DNA of 64,000 nt from Caenimonas sedimenti (GCF_007833165.1 NZ_VOBQ01000025.1:17518-81517), one strand, 5' to 3'; numbered from the stretch's first letter, positions 1-7,220 are shown. Numbers and translations: made by a program. The notes: generated by a model from the letters alone, not told the origin.

Positions 1-267
1 GAGACCCTGCATGCGCCCCGTTTCGATGTGACGGAGTGCATCCTCGATGCCGGCCAATGCTTCCTGGTGTGGGACTTCAGCTTCCGCTTCCGCTCGTTTC
101 GCCCCCGGCAGACGTTCGTGGTGCGCGGCGGCTCGCAACTGCGTTTCGCCGCCGATGGGCGCATCACGCTGCACCGCGACTGGTGGGATGCAGCGGAAGA
201 GGTGTACGAGAAGCTGCCCGTGCTCGGGGCGCTGATGCGCCTGCTGAAGCGCCGCGCGGCGAGCTGA
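1..267 (+). CDS. NTF2/SnoaL-like protein, C-terminal part (5' end outside window)
   Basis: The frame is open from the first base and ends at TGA 265-267, so only the last 88 residues are present. The visible part has the alternating aromatic/charged pattern of a cone-shaped NTF2-like fold: a DFSFRFR strand, a GSQLRF strand, then TLHRDWWDAAEEVYEKLPVL and a basic tail. I recognise this as the C-terminus of the nuclear transport factor 2-like family common in Burkholderiales, where the substrate is generally unknown. The nearest in-frame start codon (GTG or ATG near base 28) is inside the fold and is unlikely to be the real start. Confidence 0.6.
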   Translation, partial: ETLHAPRFDVTECILDAGQCFLVWDFSFRFRSFRPRQTFVVRGGSQLRFAADGRITLHRDWWDAAEEVYEKLPVLGALMRLLKRRAAS

Positions 268-365
268 AGCGTCGGAGGGCGGCCCACGGCCGCTGAGCCA
301 ACCGCTGACGCTCACTGTCCAGCCATCCCGACGCGGCCGCGACCCCATCCGCGCGAAGGTGCAGC

Positions 366-998
366 ATGGGCTACTTCCTCGCGTTCCTGCTCGCGGTGAT
401 GGCGTTCTCGCATTCGTCGATGGACGGGCTGCGGGCGCCGGCGGTGACCGTGGTCCAGGCGCCGGCAGCGGCCCCGCCGCCCGCGACCAAGGCACCCGCG
501 CCCGCTCCTGCCGTCGCGAAGCAGACGCCTTCGGCCGAAGAAATCCTGGCCGCGCGGCAACTGGTCGTGCCAGTCCAGGGCATTCCCCGTTCGCGCCTGA
601 AGGACACGTTCGACGAAGGACGCGGCAAGGGTCGGGCGCACCGGGCCATCGACATCATGGCGCCGTGGGGGACGCCCGTGCTTGCCGCCGACGATGGCCA
701 GGTCACCAAGATCTCGAGCAACCGCGGCGGGGGGCTTTCCGTCTACCAGACGGATGCCAGCGGGCGCTTTCTCTACTACTACGCGCACCTCGCGGGCTAC
801 GCCGAGGGCCTGCATGACGGGCAACTGGTCCGCCGCGGCGAGGTCATCGGCTACGTGGGCGCCACCGGCAACGCACCGGACCACGCGCCCCACCTGCACT
901 TCGCGGTCCAGTACGTGGAGAGCGGAAGCCGTTGGGCGAAACTCTGGGGCCGTGGCGAAGCGGTCAACCCTTACCTGGCGCTCGCGCTCGCGAATTGA
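366..998 (+). CDS. M23 family (LytM-type) metallopeptidase
   Basis: This 210-residue protein starts with a membrane anchor or signal segment (residues 3-16, GYFLAFLLAVMAFS). A Pro/Ala-rich linker follows (about 28-60), then a LytM/peptidase M23 domain (about 75-200). Zinc-site motifs are visible: HRAIDIMAP (His and Asp) and HLHFAVQ (HxH). The family cleaves peptide cross-links of peptidoglycan in the periplasm or acts as an amidase activator. Its end overlaps the convergent Hsp70-like gene by 35 bp. The ATG at 366 gives the complete anchor. Catalytic residues appear intact, so an active endopeptidase is the simplest reading. Confidence 0.85.
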   Translation: MGYFLAFLLAVMAFSHSSMDGLRAPAVTVVQAPAAAPPPATKAPAPAPAVAKQTPSAEEILAARQLVVPVQGIPRSRLKDTFDEGRGKGRAHRAIDIMAPWGTPVLAADDGQVTKISSNRGGGLSVYQTDASGRFLYYYAHLAGYAEGLHDGQLVRRGEVIGYVGATGNAPDHAPHLHFAVQYVESGSRWAKLWGRGEAVNPYLALALAN

Positions 999-2241
999 GC
1001 GCGGCATAGGCCAGGCCCGCCGCGACGCCGCCGAACAGGTCGCCTTGCACCAGCGGCACCCCCGGCATCTGCGCGCCGAGGCGCTCCTGCAGGGTCCGCA
1101 GCGCCGACGATCCTCCGGTCAGGTAGATCACATCGATCTGCGCCCCCGCGCGGCGTACGCATTCCTGCGCGCAGGCCACGACTTTCGCGAGCAGCTCGTC
1201 CAACTCGGCGCCCATCTGTTGCGGCGTGAGCGACGCGGCCAGGCCGGCCTCGATCTCCTCCAGCGCGATGCGCGCCGCTGCGCCGTGCATCGAGCATTCG
1301 ATCTTGGCCTGCTCCACCTCACTGGCCAGCCGGTGGCCCTGGCGTTGCCGCAGCACTTCCATCAGGCGATCGTGCAGCTGCAAATCGCTGTAGTCGGGAC
1401 GCAAGGCCTGGATGCGGCTCACCACGCGCGGCGCGTACTGGAAGTTGATCAGGTGCCAGGTGGCGAGGTCCAGGAAGATGGCATTCGGGACTTCGCGCCC
1501 GCTGGGGCCGACGTGCCCGAACCCGAGCAGCGGCATCACGCGCGCCACATTCAGCTTGCGGTCGAAATCGGTGCCGCCGATGTGCACGCCCGCGGTGGCG
1601 AGAATGTCGGCGCTGCGATCCGCGTGGCGCACGCGGTCCGGGCCGAGCCGCACCACGGAGAAGTCCGAGGTGCCGCCGCCGACGTCGACGATCAGCGCGA
1701 CGGCCTCCTGCGCGAGCCGCCGCTCGTAGTCGAAGGCGGCCGCGATGGGCTCCAGCTCAAACGCGACTTCCCGGAAGCCGGCCGCCAGTGCGGCTTGTTC
1801 CAGCCCCTGCTGCGCCTTGCGGTCACGCTCCGGCGCATCGTCGACGAAGTGCACCGGCCGGCCCAGCACCACGCGTTGACCAAGGCCGGGCACGCTGGCA
1901 CGAGCGCGCTCGGCGAGCTCACCCAGGAAGCGAGCCACGATGTCCTGGTAGCGCTGCTCGCCCCAGCCGACGGCCGTGTGCTCCTGCATCAGGGCGCTGC
2001 CGAGCAGGCTCTTGAGCGAGCGCATCAGCCGGCCGTCGGTCCCGGCGAGGTAGAGGCTCATCGCATCGCGGCCGAAGTGCACGGTCTTGTCTTCGGCGTT
2101 GAAGAAGACCGCCGTGGGCAGCGTGGTGAACTCGCCTTCCAGCGGCAACAGGCGCGCGACGCCCCGCGCATCGACCGTGCCGGCGGCGGAATTGGAGGTG
2201 CCGAAATCGATGCCCAGCGCGGGCGCCGCCCGCGCGCTCAA
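964..2241 (-). CDS. Hsp70-like ATPase (YegD type)
   Basis: This is a 425-residue actin-like ATPase of the HSP70 superfamily. The phosphate-1 loop GIDFGTSNS is at the N-terminus, the phosphate-2 region VDVGGGTSDFSVV lies mid-protein, and the adenosine motif TGGSSAL is near the C-terminus. It lacks the C-terminal substrate-binding domain of DnaK, matching E. coli YegD, whose role is unknown. The chosen start is TTG (2239-2241), because no ATG or GTG precedes the nucleotide-binding motif within the domain. That TTG overlaps the TGA stop of the upstream GST gene (TTGA), a translational-coupling arrangement. A longer open frame upstream is only the GST gene in another frame. Confidence 0.85.
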   Translation of the reverse strand: MSARAAPALGIDFGTSNSAAGTVDARGVARLLPLEGEFTTLPTAVFFNAEDKTVHFGRDAMSLYLAGTDGRLMRSLKSLLGSALMQEHTAVGWGEQRYQDIVARFLGELAERARASVPGLGQRVVLGRPVHFVDDAPERDRKAQQGLEQAALAAGFREVAFELEPIAAAFDYERRLAQEAVALIVDVGGGTSDFSVVRLGPDRVRHADRSADILATAGVHIGGTDFDRKLNVARVMPLLGFGHVGPSGREVPNAIFLDLATWHLINFQYAPRVVSRIQALRPDYSDLQLHDRLMEVLRQRQGHRLASEVEQAKIECSMHGAAARIALEEIEAGLAASLTPQQMGAELDELLAKVVACAQECVRRAGAQIDVIYLTGGSSALRTLQERLGAQMPGVPLVQGDLFGGVAAGLAYAALNSRARAPGKG

Positions 2242-2852
2242 CGTGGCATGCTGTCCGCGAAGCTGGGGCGCTGCATCAGTTTCTCGTGCAGCTTCGCCAG
2301 GTTCGGGTGCTCCGGGCGCCAGTCGATCTCGGGGAAACGGAAATCGAGGTAGCCCAGCGCGCAGCCCACCGCGATGTCGCCCAGGCTCAAGTAGATGCCC
2401 GCGCAGAACGGCTTTTCGCCCAGGCCCTGGCTCATGGCCTTCAGGCTGGCGTGCGTCTTGGCGAGCTGCCGGTCGATCCAGGCCTGGCTGCGCTGCGCCT
2501 TGGTGCGCCCGCTCCAGTTGGCTTCCAGGCGGGCCAGGATCAGCGCGTCCAGCACGCCGTCGGCCAGCGCCTCCCAGGTCTTCACCTCGGCGCGCTCGCG
2601 GCCGACCGCGGGAATGAGCTTGCCCACGGGCGACAGCGTGTCCAGGTATTCGACGATCACGCGCGAATCGAACAGGGCCTCGCCGCCTTCCATCACCAGG
2701 CAAGGCACCTTGCCGAGCGGGTTGGATTGCATGATGGTGGTGTCGGCGGACCACACGTCTTCCTCGACGAACTGGTAGTCGAGCTTCTTCTCGGCCATGA
2801 CGACGCGCACCTTGCGGACGTAGGGACTGGTGATGGCGCCGATCAACTTCAT
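2238..2852 (-). CDS. glutathione S-transferase family protein
   Basis: This 204-residue cytosolic GST has an N-terminal thioredoxin-like fold (MKLIGAITSPYVRKVRV, the GKVPCLV cis-Pro turn and a DSRVIVEYLD glutathione gamma-Glu site). An all-helical C-terminal domain follows, with LGDIAVGCALGYLDFR. It probably conjugates or reduces using glutathione; the substrate is not predictable. A Met 12 codons upstream (MNRPLKN) is possible, but the family begins at MKL. It is the first gene of a two-gene unit with the Hsp70-like gene. It is divergent from purB, with a 123-bp intergenic region. Confidence 0.85.
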   Translation of the reverse strand: MKLIGAITSPYVRKVRVVMAEKKLDYQFVEEDVWSADTTIMQSNPLGKVPCLVMEGGEALFDSRVIVEYLDTLSPVGKLIPAVGRERAEVKTWEALADGVLDALILARLEANWSGRTKAQRSQAWIDRQLAKTHASLKAMSQGLGEKPFCAGIYLSLGDIAVGCALGYLDFRFPEIDWRPEHPNLAKLHEKLMQRPSFADSMPR

Positions 2853-2963
2853 GGGTTCGCTCTTCGAGTTCTTCAGGGGACGATTCATTCTAGGGGAAGC
2901 TTTTTGCAGCGCTGTCGTGCTGTCGCGACACGCGCGCACGGCGAGCCGACGGAAGGCGCCGCC

Positions 2964-2978
2964 TACAATCCCGGCATG
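2964..2978 (+). promoter_or_regulatory. TACAAT -10 element giving a probable leaderless purB start
   Basis: TACAAT at 2964-2969 lies only 6 bp before the purB ATG at 2976. A transcript starting about 7 bases after the -10 would begin at or next to the A of the start codon. No convincing Shine-Dalgarno sequence or -35 hexamer is seen. The call rests on spacing only. Confidence 0.35.
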
Positions 2979-4355
2979 GCACTTTCCCCCATTTCCGCGC
3001 TGTCGCCGCTCGACGGGCGCTACGCGAACCGGCTGGCCCCGCTGCGCCCGCTGATGAGCGAACAGGGCTACATGCACAAGCGCGTGCAGGTCGAGATCTG
3101 CTGGTTCATCGCCCTGTCGGACGCCGGATTCTCCGAATTCAGGCCGCTTTCGCCGGGTGCGCGCACTTACCTGCTTGGGCTGGTCAAGAATTTCTCGGAG
3201 GCCGACGCGGCCGCGATCAAGGACATCGAGAAGACCACCAACCACGATGTGAAAGCGGTGGAGTACTGGATCAAGTCACGTTTCGAGGCCCGGCCTGAAT
3301 TGAAGGCGGCCAGCGAGTTCGTGCACTTCGCCTGCACCAGCGAAGACATCAACAACACCAGCCATGCCCTGCAGCTGAAAGGCGCGCGGGAACTCGTGCT
3401 GCTGCCGGCGCTGGACGCCGTCATTGCGCGGCTGCGCGACATGGCCCATGCGCATGCCGCGGTGCCCATGCTCAGCCGCACGCACGGCCAGACCGCCAGC
3501 CCCACCACGGTGGGCAAGGAACTCGCCAACGTCGTCGTGCGACTGGCGGCGGCGCGCGAAAAGATCGCCGCCGTGCAGCTGCTCGGCAAGATGAACGGCG
3601 CCGTCGGCAACTACAACGCCCACCTCGCGGCCTGGCCCGACTTCGACTGGGAAGCCTTCAGCCGCAAGGTGGTGGAGAGCCACGAGCCGCTGGGCCTGGG
3701 CCTCACCTTCCAGCCCTACAGCATCCAGATCGAGCCGCACGACTACATGGCGGAGCTGTTCGACGCGGTGGCGCGGTGCAACACCATCCTCATCGATTTC
3801 AGCCGTGACGCCTGGGGCTACATCAGCCTCGGCTACTTCAAGCAGCGGCTGCGCGACGGCGAGATCGGGTCGTCCACCATGCCGCACAAGGTGAACCCGA
3901 TCGACTTCGAGAACGCCGAAGGCAACCTCGGGCTGGCCAATGCGGTGCTGAAGCACCTGTCGGAAAAGCTGCCGGTCTCGCGCTGGCAGCGCGATTTGAC
4001 CGATTCCACCGTGCTGCGCAACATGGGCGTGGCGCTCGGCTACGCGGTGCTGGCCTATCACTCGCTGGGCATCGGCCTGGGCAAGCTGGAGCTGAACGCC
4101 GAAGCGATCGAAGCCGACCTGGACCACTCGTGGGAAGTGCTGGCCGAACCGATCCAGACCGTGATGCGCCGCTATGGCGTGCAGGGCGCGTATGAGAAGC
4201 TGAAAGAAGTGACGCGCGGCAAGACCGTGGCGGCTGCTGATCTGCATGCGCTGATCTCGTCGCTGGAGATCCCGCAGGGAGAGAAGGATCGCTTGCTGGC
4301 GATGACGCCTGGCAGCTACATCGGCAAGGCAGCTGAACTCGCCAAGCGCGCTTAG
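2976..4355 (+). CDS. purB: adenylosuccinate lyase
   Basis: This 459-residue enzyme of the fumarase/aspartase superfamily cleaves SAICAR and adenylosuccinate, releasing fumarate, in cytosolic purine synthesis. Visible signatures are LSPLDGRYA at the N-terminus, TSEDINNTS, the SRTHGQTASPTT active-site His loop, and the superfamily signature GSSTMPHKVNP carrying the flexible catalytic Ser loop. Length matches the long proteobacterial PurB (about 456). The ATG was chosen because the family begins a few residues before LSPLDGRY. Eleven bases separate its stop from yaeQ, so the two may be cotranscribed. Confidence 0.96.
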   Translation: MALSPISALSPLDGRYANRLAPLRPLMSEQGYMHKRVQVEICWFIALSDAGFSEFRPLSPGARTYLLGLVKNFSEADAAAIKDIEKTTNHDVKAVEYWIKSRFEARPELKAASEFVHFACTSEDINNTSHALQLKGARELVLLPALDAVIARLRDMAHAHAAVPMLSRTHGQTASPTTVGKELANVVVRLAAAREKIAAVQLLGKMNGAVGNYNAHLAAWPDFDWEAFSRKVVESHEPLGLGLTFQPYSIQIEPHDYMAELFDAVARCNTILIDFSRDAWGYISLGYFKQRLRDGEIGSSTMPHKVNPIDFENAEGNLGLANAVLKHLSEKLPVSRWQRDLTDSTVLRNMGVALGYAVLAYHSLGIGLGKLELNAEAIEADLDHSWEVLAEPIQTVMRRYGVQGAYEKLKEVTRGKTVAAADLHALISSLEIPQGEKDRLLAMTPGSYIGKAAELAKRA

Positions 4356-4366
4356 GTCAGAAGCTC

Positions 4367-4927
4367 TTGGCCCTCAAGTCCACCATCTTCAAGGCGCAGC
4401 TCGCGGTCGCCGACATCGACCACGCCTACTACGCCGACCACGCGCTCACGCTCGCGCGCCATCCCAGCGAAACCGACGAACGCATGATGGTGCGGCTGGC
4501 GGCGTTGGCGCTGCATGCGCATGAACTCGACACGGTGTGCAATGGGGATGGCACGCTGGCCTTTGGCGCCGGCTTGTCCGACCCGGAGGATCCCGATGTG
4601 TCGTTGCGCGACTTCACGGGGCAGACGCGGCGCTGGATCGAAGTGGGGCAGCCGGATGACAGCGCGATCAGCAAGGCGTGCCGCAAGGCGGACCAGGTGG
4701 CGGTGTATTGCTTCCACCATGCGGCCGAGGTGTGGTGGCGCGGGATCGAGAACAAGCTGACGCGCCTGCACAACCTGCAGGTGTGGCGCATTCCGACCAT
4801 TCCTTCGCAGGAGATTGCGCTGCTGGCGCAACGCAGCATGCAGTTGCAGGCGACGGTGCAGGAGGGGCAGTTGATGCTGGCGGATGCGACGCGGCATATC
4901 AATCTGGAGCCGGTGCGGTGGAAGTGA
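4367..4927 (+). CDS. yaeQ: YaeQ family protein
   Basis: This 186-residue protein starts MALKSTIFKAQL, a characteristic YaeQ N-terminus. It keeps the conserved TDERMMVRLAALALHA block and the WIEVGQPD motif. YaeQ has a restriction-endonuclease-like (PD-(D/E)xK) fold; its cellular role is unsettled and older links to transcription elongation are doubtful. The frame starts with TTG at 4367, giving the family's exact N-terminus, so a TTG start is inferred. It follows purB by 11 bp and ends just before a hairpin-forming repeat that may act as a terminator. Confidence 0.88.
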   Translation: MALKSTIFKAQLAVADIDHAYYADHALTLARHPSETDERMMVRLAALALHAHELDTVCNGDGTLAFGAGLSDPEDPDVSLRDFTGQTRRWIEVGQPDDSAISKACRKADQVAVYCFHHAAEVWWRGIENKLTRLHNLQVWRIPTIPSQEIALLAQRSMQLQATVQEGQLMLADATRHINLEPVRWK

Positions 4928-4935
4928 TTTTGGCT

Positions 4936-4960
4936 GTCATCCCAGCGAAGGCTGGGATCC
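4936..4960. repeat. REP-like palindrome (left outer, copy 1)
   Basis: A 25-bp sequence (GTCATCCCAGCGAAGG then CTGGGATCC) can fold into a hairpin with CCCAGC/GCTGGG arms. It sits 8 bp after yaeQ. It is the exact reverse complement of the repeat at 7188-7212, and the similarity continues about 10 bp inward (GGGGTAGAGG against CCTCTATCCCC). Such palindromes are frequent in beta- and gammaproteobacterial intergenic DNA. Confidence 0.75.
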
Positions 4961-4991
4961 AGGGGGTAGAGGCCGTCACCCCCCACATCCA

Positions 4992-5017
4992 GTCATCCCG
5001 GGCTTGACCCGGGATCC
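4992..5017. repeat. REP-like palindrome (left outer, copy 2)
   Basis: A second hairpin-forming element of the same family lies here, GTCATCCCGGG-CTTGA-CCCGGGATCC. The rest of 4928-5145 holds no supportable gene. It includes a pyrimidine-rich stretch (about 5069-5095, CCTTCGCCCCCTCCCCCACCC) that recurs directly at 6910-6930. Confidence 0.7.
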
Positions 5018-5145
5018 ATCCCCGCGTGGCACCTCGCGACCTTTCCCGCTCTACCGCGCGTAGCCTCCTTCGCCCCCTCCCCCACCCACCCCCGGCTCAT
5101 ACTGTGGCGGCTTGCGCTACGCCTCCGGCTCGCTCCAGCTTCGCT

Positions 5146-5303
5146 GCGATGTTCGGCCTGGGACCGGTCCGACAGAACTCACTGCGCGATCTGCTGATCG
5201 CTCCGTTCAGACAACTGCCGGAAGCATGATGACGATGCGCGCTACGCGCGCTCCGGCCCCAGACCGAACATCGCAGCCGCCCAGAAATCGCCGGGGGCGA
5301 GTG
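5146..5303. repeat. inverted repeat copy A, MITE-like element with terminal inverted repeats
   Basis: The core, 5146-5274, begins GCGATGTTCGGCCTGGGACC and ends CGGCCCCAGACCGAACATCGC. Its two ends are therefore imperfect inverted repeats of about 21 bp. The unit recurs in inverted orientation at 6931-7085 with only scattered differences, and the similarity extends about 28 bp beyond the right terminal repeat (AGCCGCCCAGAAATCGCCGG). It encodes no supportable protein. Small non-autonomous elements (MITEs) have this architecture; no target-site duplication could be confirmed by eye. Confidence 0.65.
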
Positions 5304-5357
5304 GAAGATGGGCCAAGGAGGGTCCAAGCGCGTGGGCTTGCCGGCCTCAACTCCTCT

Positions 5358-5364
5358 GTTAGGT
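5358..5364 (-). other. integron core-site-like motif (ACCTAAC on minus strand), possible truncated attC
   Basis: Read on the minus strand this is ACCTAAC, a perfect RYYYAAC R'' core. It lies 58 bp after the stop of the HEPN cassette gene. On the plus strand the neighbourhood reads as an L'-R' half (CCTCAACTCC then GTTAGGT). No complete folded attC can be built before the MITE-like repeat begins at 5303. It may be the remnant of a second attC interrupted by that element. The evidence is weak, resting on one short motif. Confidence 0.3.
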
Positions 5365-5422
5365 CAAGGTGTCCATCAAAGTGAGGCAAGCTCCGCGTCC
5401 GTGTCCACTCGCTTGTGACAGC

Positions 5423-5959
5423 TCACGGCTCCGCCAACACCTTGTCCGTTGCGACCACCAAGGCCTTGAGGAATCGTATCGCCTTGTCTAGGTCTTCACG
5501 CTTTACCAAGTGGGGCGCAGGTGAACCTCCATTCATTGCCTTCGCTCGATGCACGGCGTCCCCGCGCTTGGAGATGAAGTCATCCAGCGTTTTCCGAGCG
5601 CTCGCGGGTTCGTAGTTCAGCCACTTCCATCCAGCGGTGACATCGACTTCCAAGTAGTCGGTGAAGAGTCGCTTGGTCTTTTCCGCTGTCGGATTGTGAA
5701 ACCGCTTGAGTTCCTCCTCAAGCTTGCCAGATACGAACTTTCCAACAGGACTCCCCTCTAGGACCCGCAGACGCGCCTGAACGGCCTCCAGTACCCGGTC
5801 TTCGACATAGGTCTCCCAAGCGGTGAGGGCCATGACCAGGCCTGCGCGCTTCAAGACTTCCGCGTTCTCTGGCGAGCACTTGTGCACACTGTCAAAGTGA
5901 GCCAGGAGCGTTGAGGCGTCCTCAATGGACTTTTCGAAGGCGGCTGAGGCGCGTGACAT
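5423..5959 (-). CDS. HEPN-domain protein (RiboL-PSP/MAE_28990-like), putative RNase, cassette gene
   Basis: This 178-residue, mostly helical protein has no signal peptide. The N-terminal half carries LVMALTAWETYVEDRVLEA, typical of RiboL-PSP-HEPN and MAE_28990-type HEPN proteins. Near residues 130-136 it has KRGDAVHRAK, matching the HEPN catalytic motif R-x4-6-H (Arg, four residues, His). HEPN proteins are RNases in toxin-antitoxin, abortive-infection and CRISPR-associated systems. No MNT nucleotidyltransferase partner is adjacent. GC is visibly lower than in flanking genes, suggesting transfer. The start (ATG 5957-5959) lies 13 bp downstream of the R' core of an attC-like site, as in integron cassettes. 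The family assignment is from motif memory; function as a toxin is inferred. Confidence 0.6.
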   Translation of the reverse strand: MSRASAAFEKSIEDASTLLAHFDSVHKCSPENAEVLKRAGLVMALTAWETYVEDRVLEAVQARLRVLEGSPVGKFVSGKLEEELKRFHNPTAEKTKRLFTDYLEVDVTAGWKWLNYEPASARKTLDDFISKRGDAVHRAKAMNGGSPAPHLVKREDLDKAIRFLKALVVATDKVLAEP

Positions 5960-5971
5960 AGGTTCCTGTGA

Positions 5972-6089
5972 GCTTTAATGCTGGAGTTGACCGGCGCGAA
6001 GTGGCATTGCGCCGCGAGACGTATGCTCCCGCGCACGGCTCGCGGCGCAATGCCGTTTCGTGTCCGCGTCGAACGACCTGTTAGAGGGC
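5972..6089 (-). other. attC-like integron recombination site
   Basis: Read on the minus strand: the R'' core GCCCTCTAAC (6089-6080) contains the TAA stop of the upstream gene. After a 6-bp spacer comes L'' TTCGAC. Two perfectly complementary 16-bp arms follow (plus-strand 6039-6054 and 6003-6018). Then come L' GTCAA (5991-5987), which pairs with L'' leaving one unpaired C, and a degenerate R' ATTAAAG. Paired half-cores, an unpaired L'' base and a long imperfect hairpin are attC hallmarks. The R'' is exactly complementary to GTTAGAGGGC at the start of the same cassette (6742-6733), as expected for a cassette excised as a circle. No integrase gene is in the window. Confidence 0.6.
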
Positions 6090-6728
6090 ATAGCTCTCCT
6101 GATACACCGACTGAAAGGCGCGCCAGAACTGCAACATCTCTGGAAAGTACACATCGAGGTTCAACGTGGACATATATCGGCGGTTGCGAAGAGCCTCGTC
6201 CAAATTGGCGATCTCCAGATGCGGCAGGATAGCTTCGTCTTCTGCCTTCACCGGAAGCGACATCCGCATTTCAAAATGGTCTGTGTTGAAATTGAATTCT
6301 GCACTTGAAGGATCAGTTTTGATCTGATTCCTAAACTTCCTGATATGAAACACGTAGGAGGCGTTCATCTTGAGAAAGTCAAAGATCGGCTGCTTCATCT
6401 TGTCGTAGTCTCCGGCGAGAAGTCGCTTCAAGAACGGCACGAGATCACGAGCGGTTTGCGTCCCGCTCGAGGCGGTAGACGCGGCGATCCGCCCGAGATA
6501 CGCGTCGAGCAACTCACGGCTCGGAAAGAGCAGTTCACGAATTGCGGCAAGCAGATTCACGTCGTTTCCAAAGCCTTTGAGGAGGAGCGCCGTGTGCTCA
6601 TCAAGCGTCGATTCAAACGGCTTGCGTAGCGCGGCTGCCGAGAACTGGTACTGCGCAATTGAGCGTTCGATGCTGCGCATGCGGAGCGCAAACTTGTCGT
6701 GAAACTGCTCCGGACGCCCCAACTTCAT
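6081..6728 (-). CDS. hypothetical protein, first gene of cassette-like unit
   Basis: This 215-residue, predicted mainly helical, soluble protein belongs to no family I recognise. Charged and aromatic helices predominate (RPEQFHDKFALRMRSIERSI; FHIRKFRNQIKT). The segment RKFRNQIKTD recalls the conserved Arg-Asn of HEPN-like or abortive-infection proteins, but no R-x4-6-H motif is present, so no HEPN call is made. The ATG at 6728 lies 4 bases after GTTAGAGGGC, the half-core marking the start of a gene cassette, and the TAA stop is embedded in the attC R'' core. GC is lower than surrounding genes. Co-location with a HEPN protein suggests a defence or stress role, as inference only. Confidence 0.55.
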   Translation of the reverse strand: MKLGRPEQFHDKFALRMRSIERSIAQYQFSAAALRKPFESTLDEHTALLLKGFGNDVNLLAAIRELLFPSRELLDAYLGRIAASTASSGTQTARDLVPFLKRLLAGDYDKMKQPIFDFLKMNASYVFHIRKFRNQIKTDPSSAEFNFNTDHFEMRMSLPVKAEDEAILPHLEIANLDEALRNRRYMSTLNLDVYFPEMLQFWRAFQSVYQESYAL

Positions 6729-6732
6729 GACT

Positions 6733-6742
6733 GCCCTCTAAC
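6733..6742 (-). other. integron cassette start core (GTTAGAGGGC)
   Basis: On the minus strand GTTAGAGGGC precedes the ATG of the 6081-6728 gene by 4 bases. It is the exact reverse complement of the R'' core at the cassette's other end (6080-6089). In integron cassettes these two halves join in the circular form. No full attC hairpin or clear attI is recognisable immediately upstream. Confidence 0.5.
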
Positions 6743-6765
6743 GTAATGCAGACGGCGAGAAAAAT

Positions 6766-6858
6766 GGCCATCCATGGACACAACCAGCCATTCATGGACT
6801 TTGTGACTAGATATGGCGTCCACATCTAGCCATTTCTCAAGTGTCTGCATCTGGCCAT
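6766..6858. repeat. cluster of degenerate GCCAT-type direct repeats
   Basis: Four copies of (G/A)GCCAT occur in the AT-richer stretch upstream of the first cassette gene, at 6766-6771, 6786-6791, 6828-6833 and 6853-6858. Two are followed by CCATGGAC or TCATGGAC. Spacing is irregular (20, 42 and 25 bp). They could be recombinase or regulator binding sites or chance. No gene is seen between 6729 and 7220. Confidence 0.25.
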
Positions 6859-6930
6859 TTTGCAGCGGCCCGTCGCTCGTCGCGACAACTTTTCGAATGA
6901 CGCAACCTCACCTCCTTCGCCCCCTCCCCC

Positions 6931-7085
6931 ACCCGCCCCCGGCGATTTCTCGGGCGGCTGCGATGTTCGGTCTGGGGCCGGAGCGCGCGTAGCGCGCATC
7001 GTCATCATGCTTCCGGCAGTTGTCTGAACGGAGCGATCAGCAGATCGCGCGTGAGTTCTGCCGGACCGGCCCAGGCCGAACATCG
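6931..7085. repeat. inverted repeat copy B, MITE-like element
   Basis: This is the reverse complement of copy A (5146-5303). Its core runs from GCGATGTTCGGTCTGGGGCC (6960) to GGCCCAGGCCGAACATCG (7085), and CGCCCCCGGCGATTTC adjoins it on the left. With copy A it brackets the two cassette genes in inverted orientation, a geometry that would allow inversion of the intervening 1.6 kb by recombination. Confidence 0.65.
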
Positions 7086-7108
7086 GGGAAAGGAAGTCCG
7101 GGAGCTCT

Positions 7109-7133
7109 GGATCCCCGCCTTCGCGGGGATGAC
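7109..7133. repeat. REP-like palindrome (right outer, copy 1)
   Basis: GGATCCCCGCC-TTCG-CGGGGATGAC forms a hairpin of the same family as the left outer repeats but in the opposite orientation. Confidence 0.7.
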
Positions 7134-7187
7134 GGCCTTTGACCCCACGGCCTTGCCCTCAGCAGGAATGACAGCCCTCTATCCCCT

Positions 7188-7212
7188 GGATCCCAGCCTT
7201 CGCTGGGATGAC
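7188..7212. repeat. REP-like palindrome (right outer, copy 2)
   Basis: This is the exact reverse complement of the repeat at 4936-4960 (GGATCCCAGCC then TTCGCTGGGATGAC). It forms the outermost pair of the nested inverted repeats around the cassette pocket. It also lies 9 bp past the stop of the convergent-facing gene ending at 7221, so its hairpin may serve as that gene's terminator. Confidence 0.72.
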
Positions 7213-7220
7213 AGACGGAG

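Noticed and set aside
964..2754. 596-residue reading of the Hsp70-like frame
   Set aside because: The first 170 residues are the GST gene read in another frame. The ATPase fold starts just after the TTG at 2241.
6081..6728. HEPN call for the first cassette protein
   Set aside because: It has an Arg-Asn helix segment but no R-x4-6-H motif, so the family call would rest on context alone.
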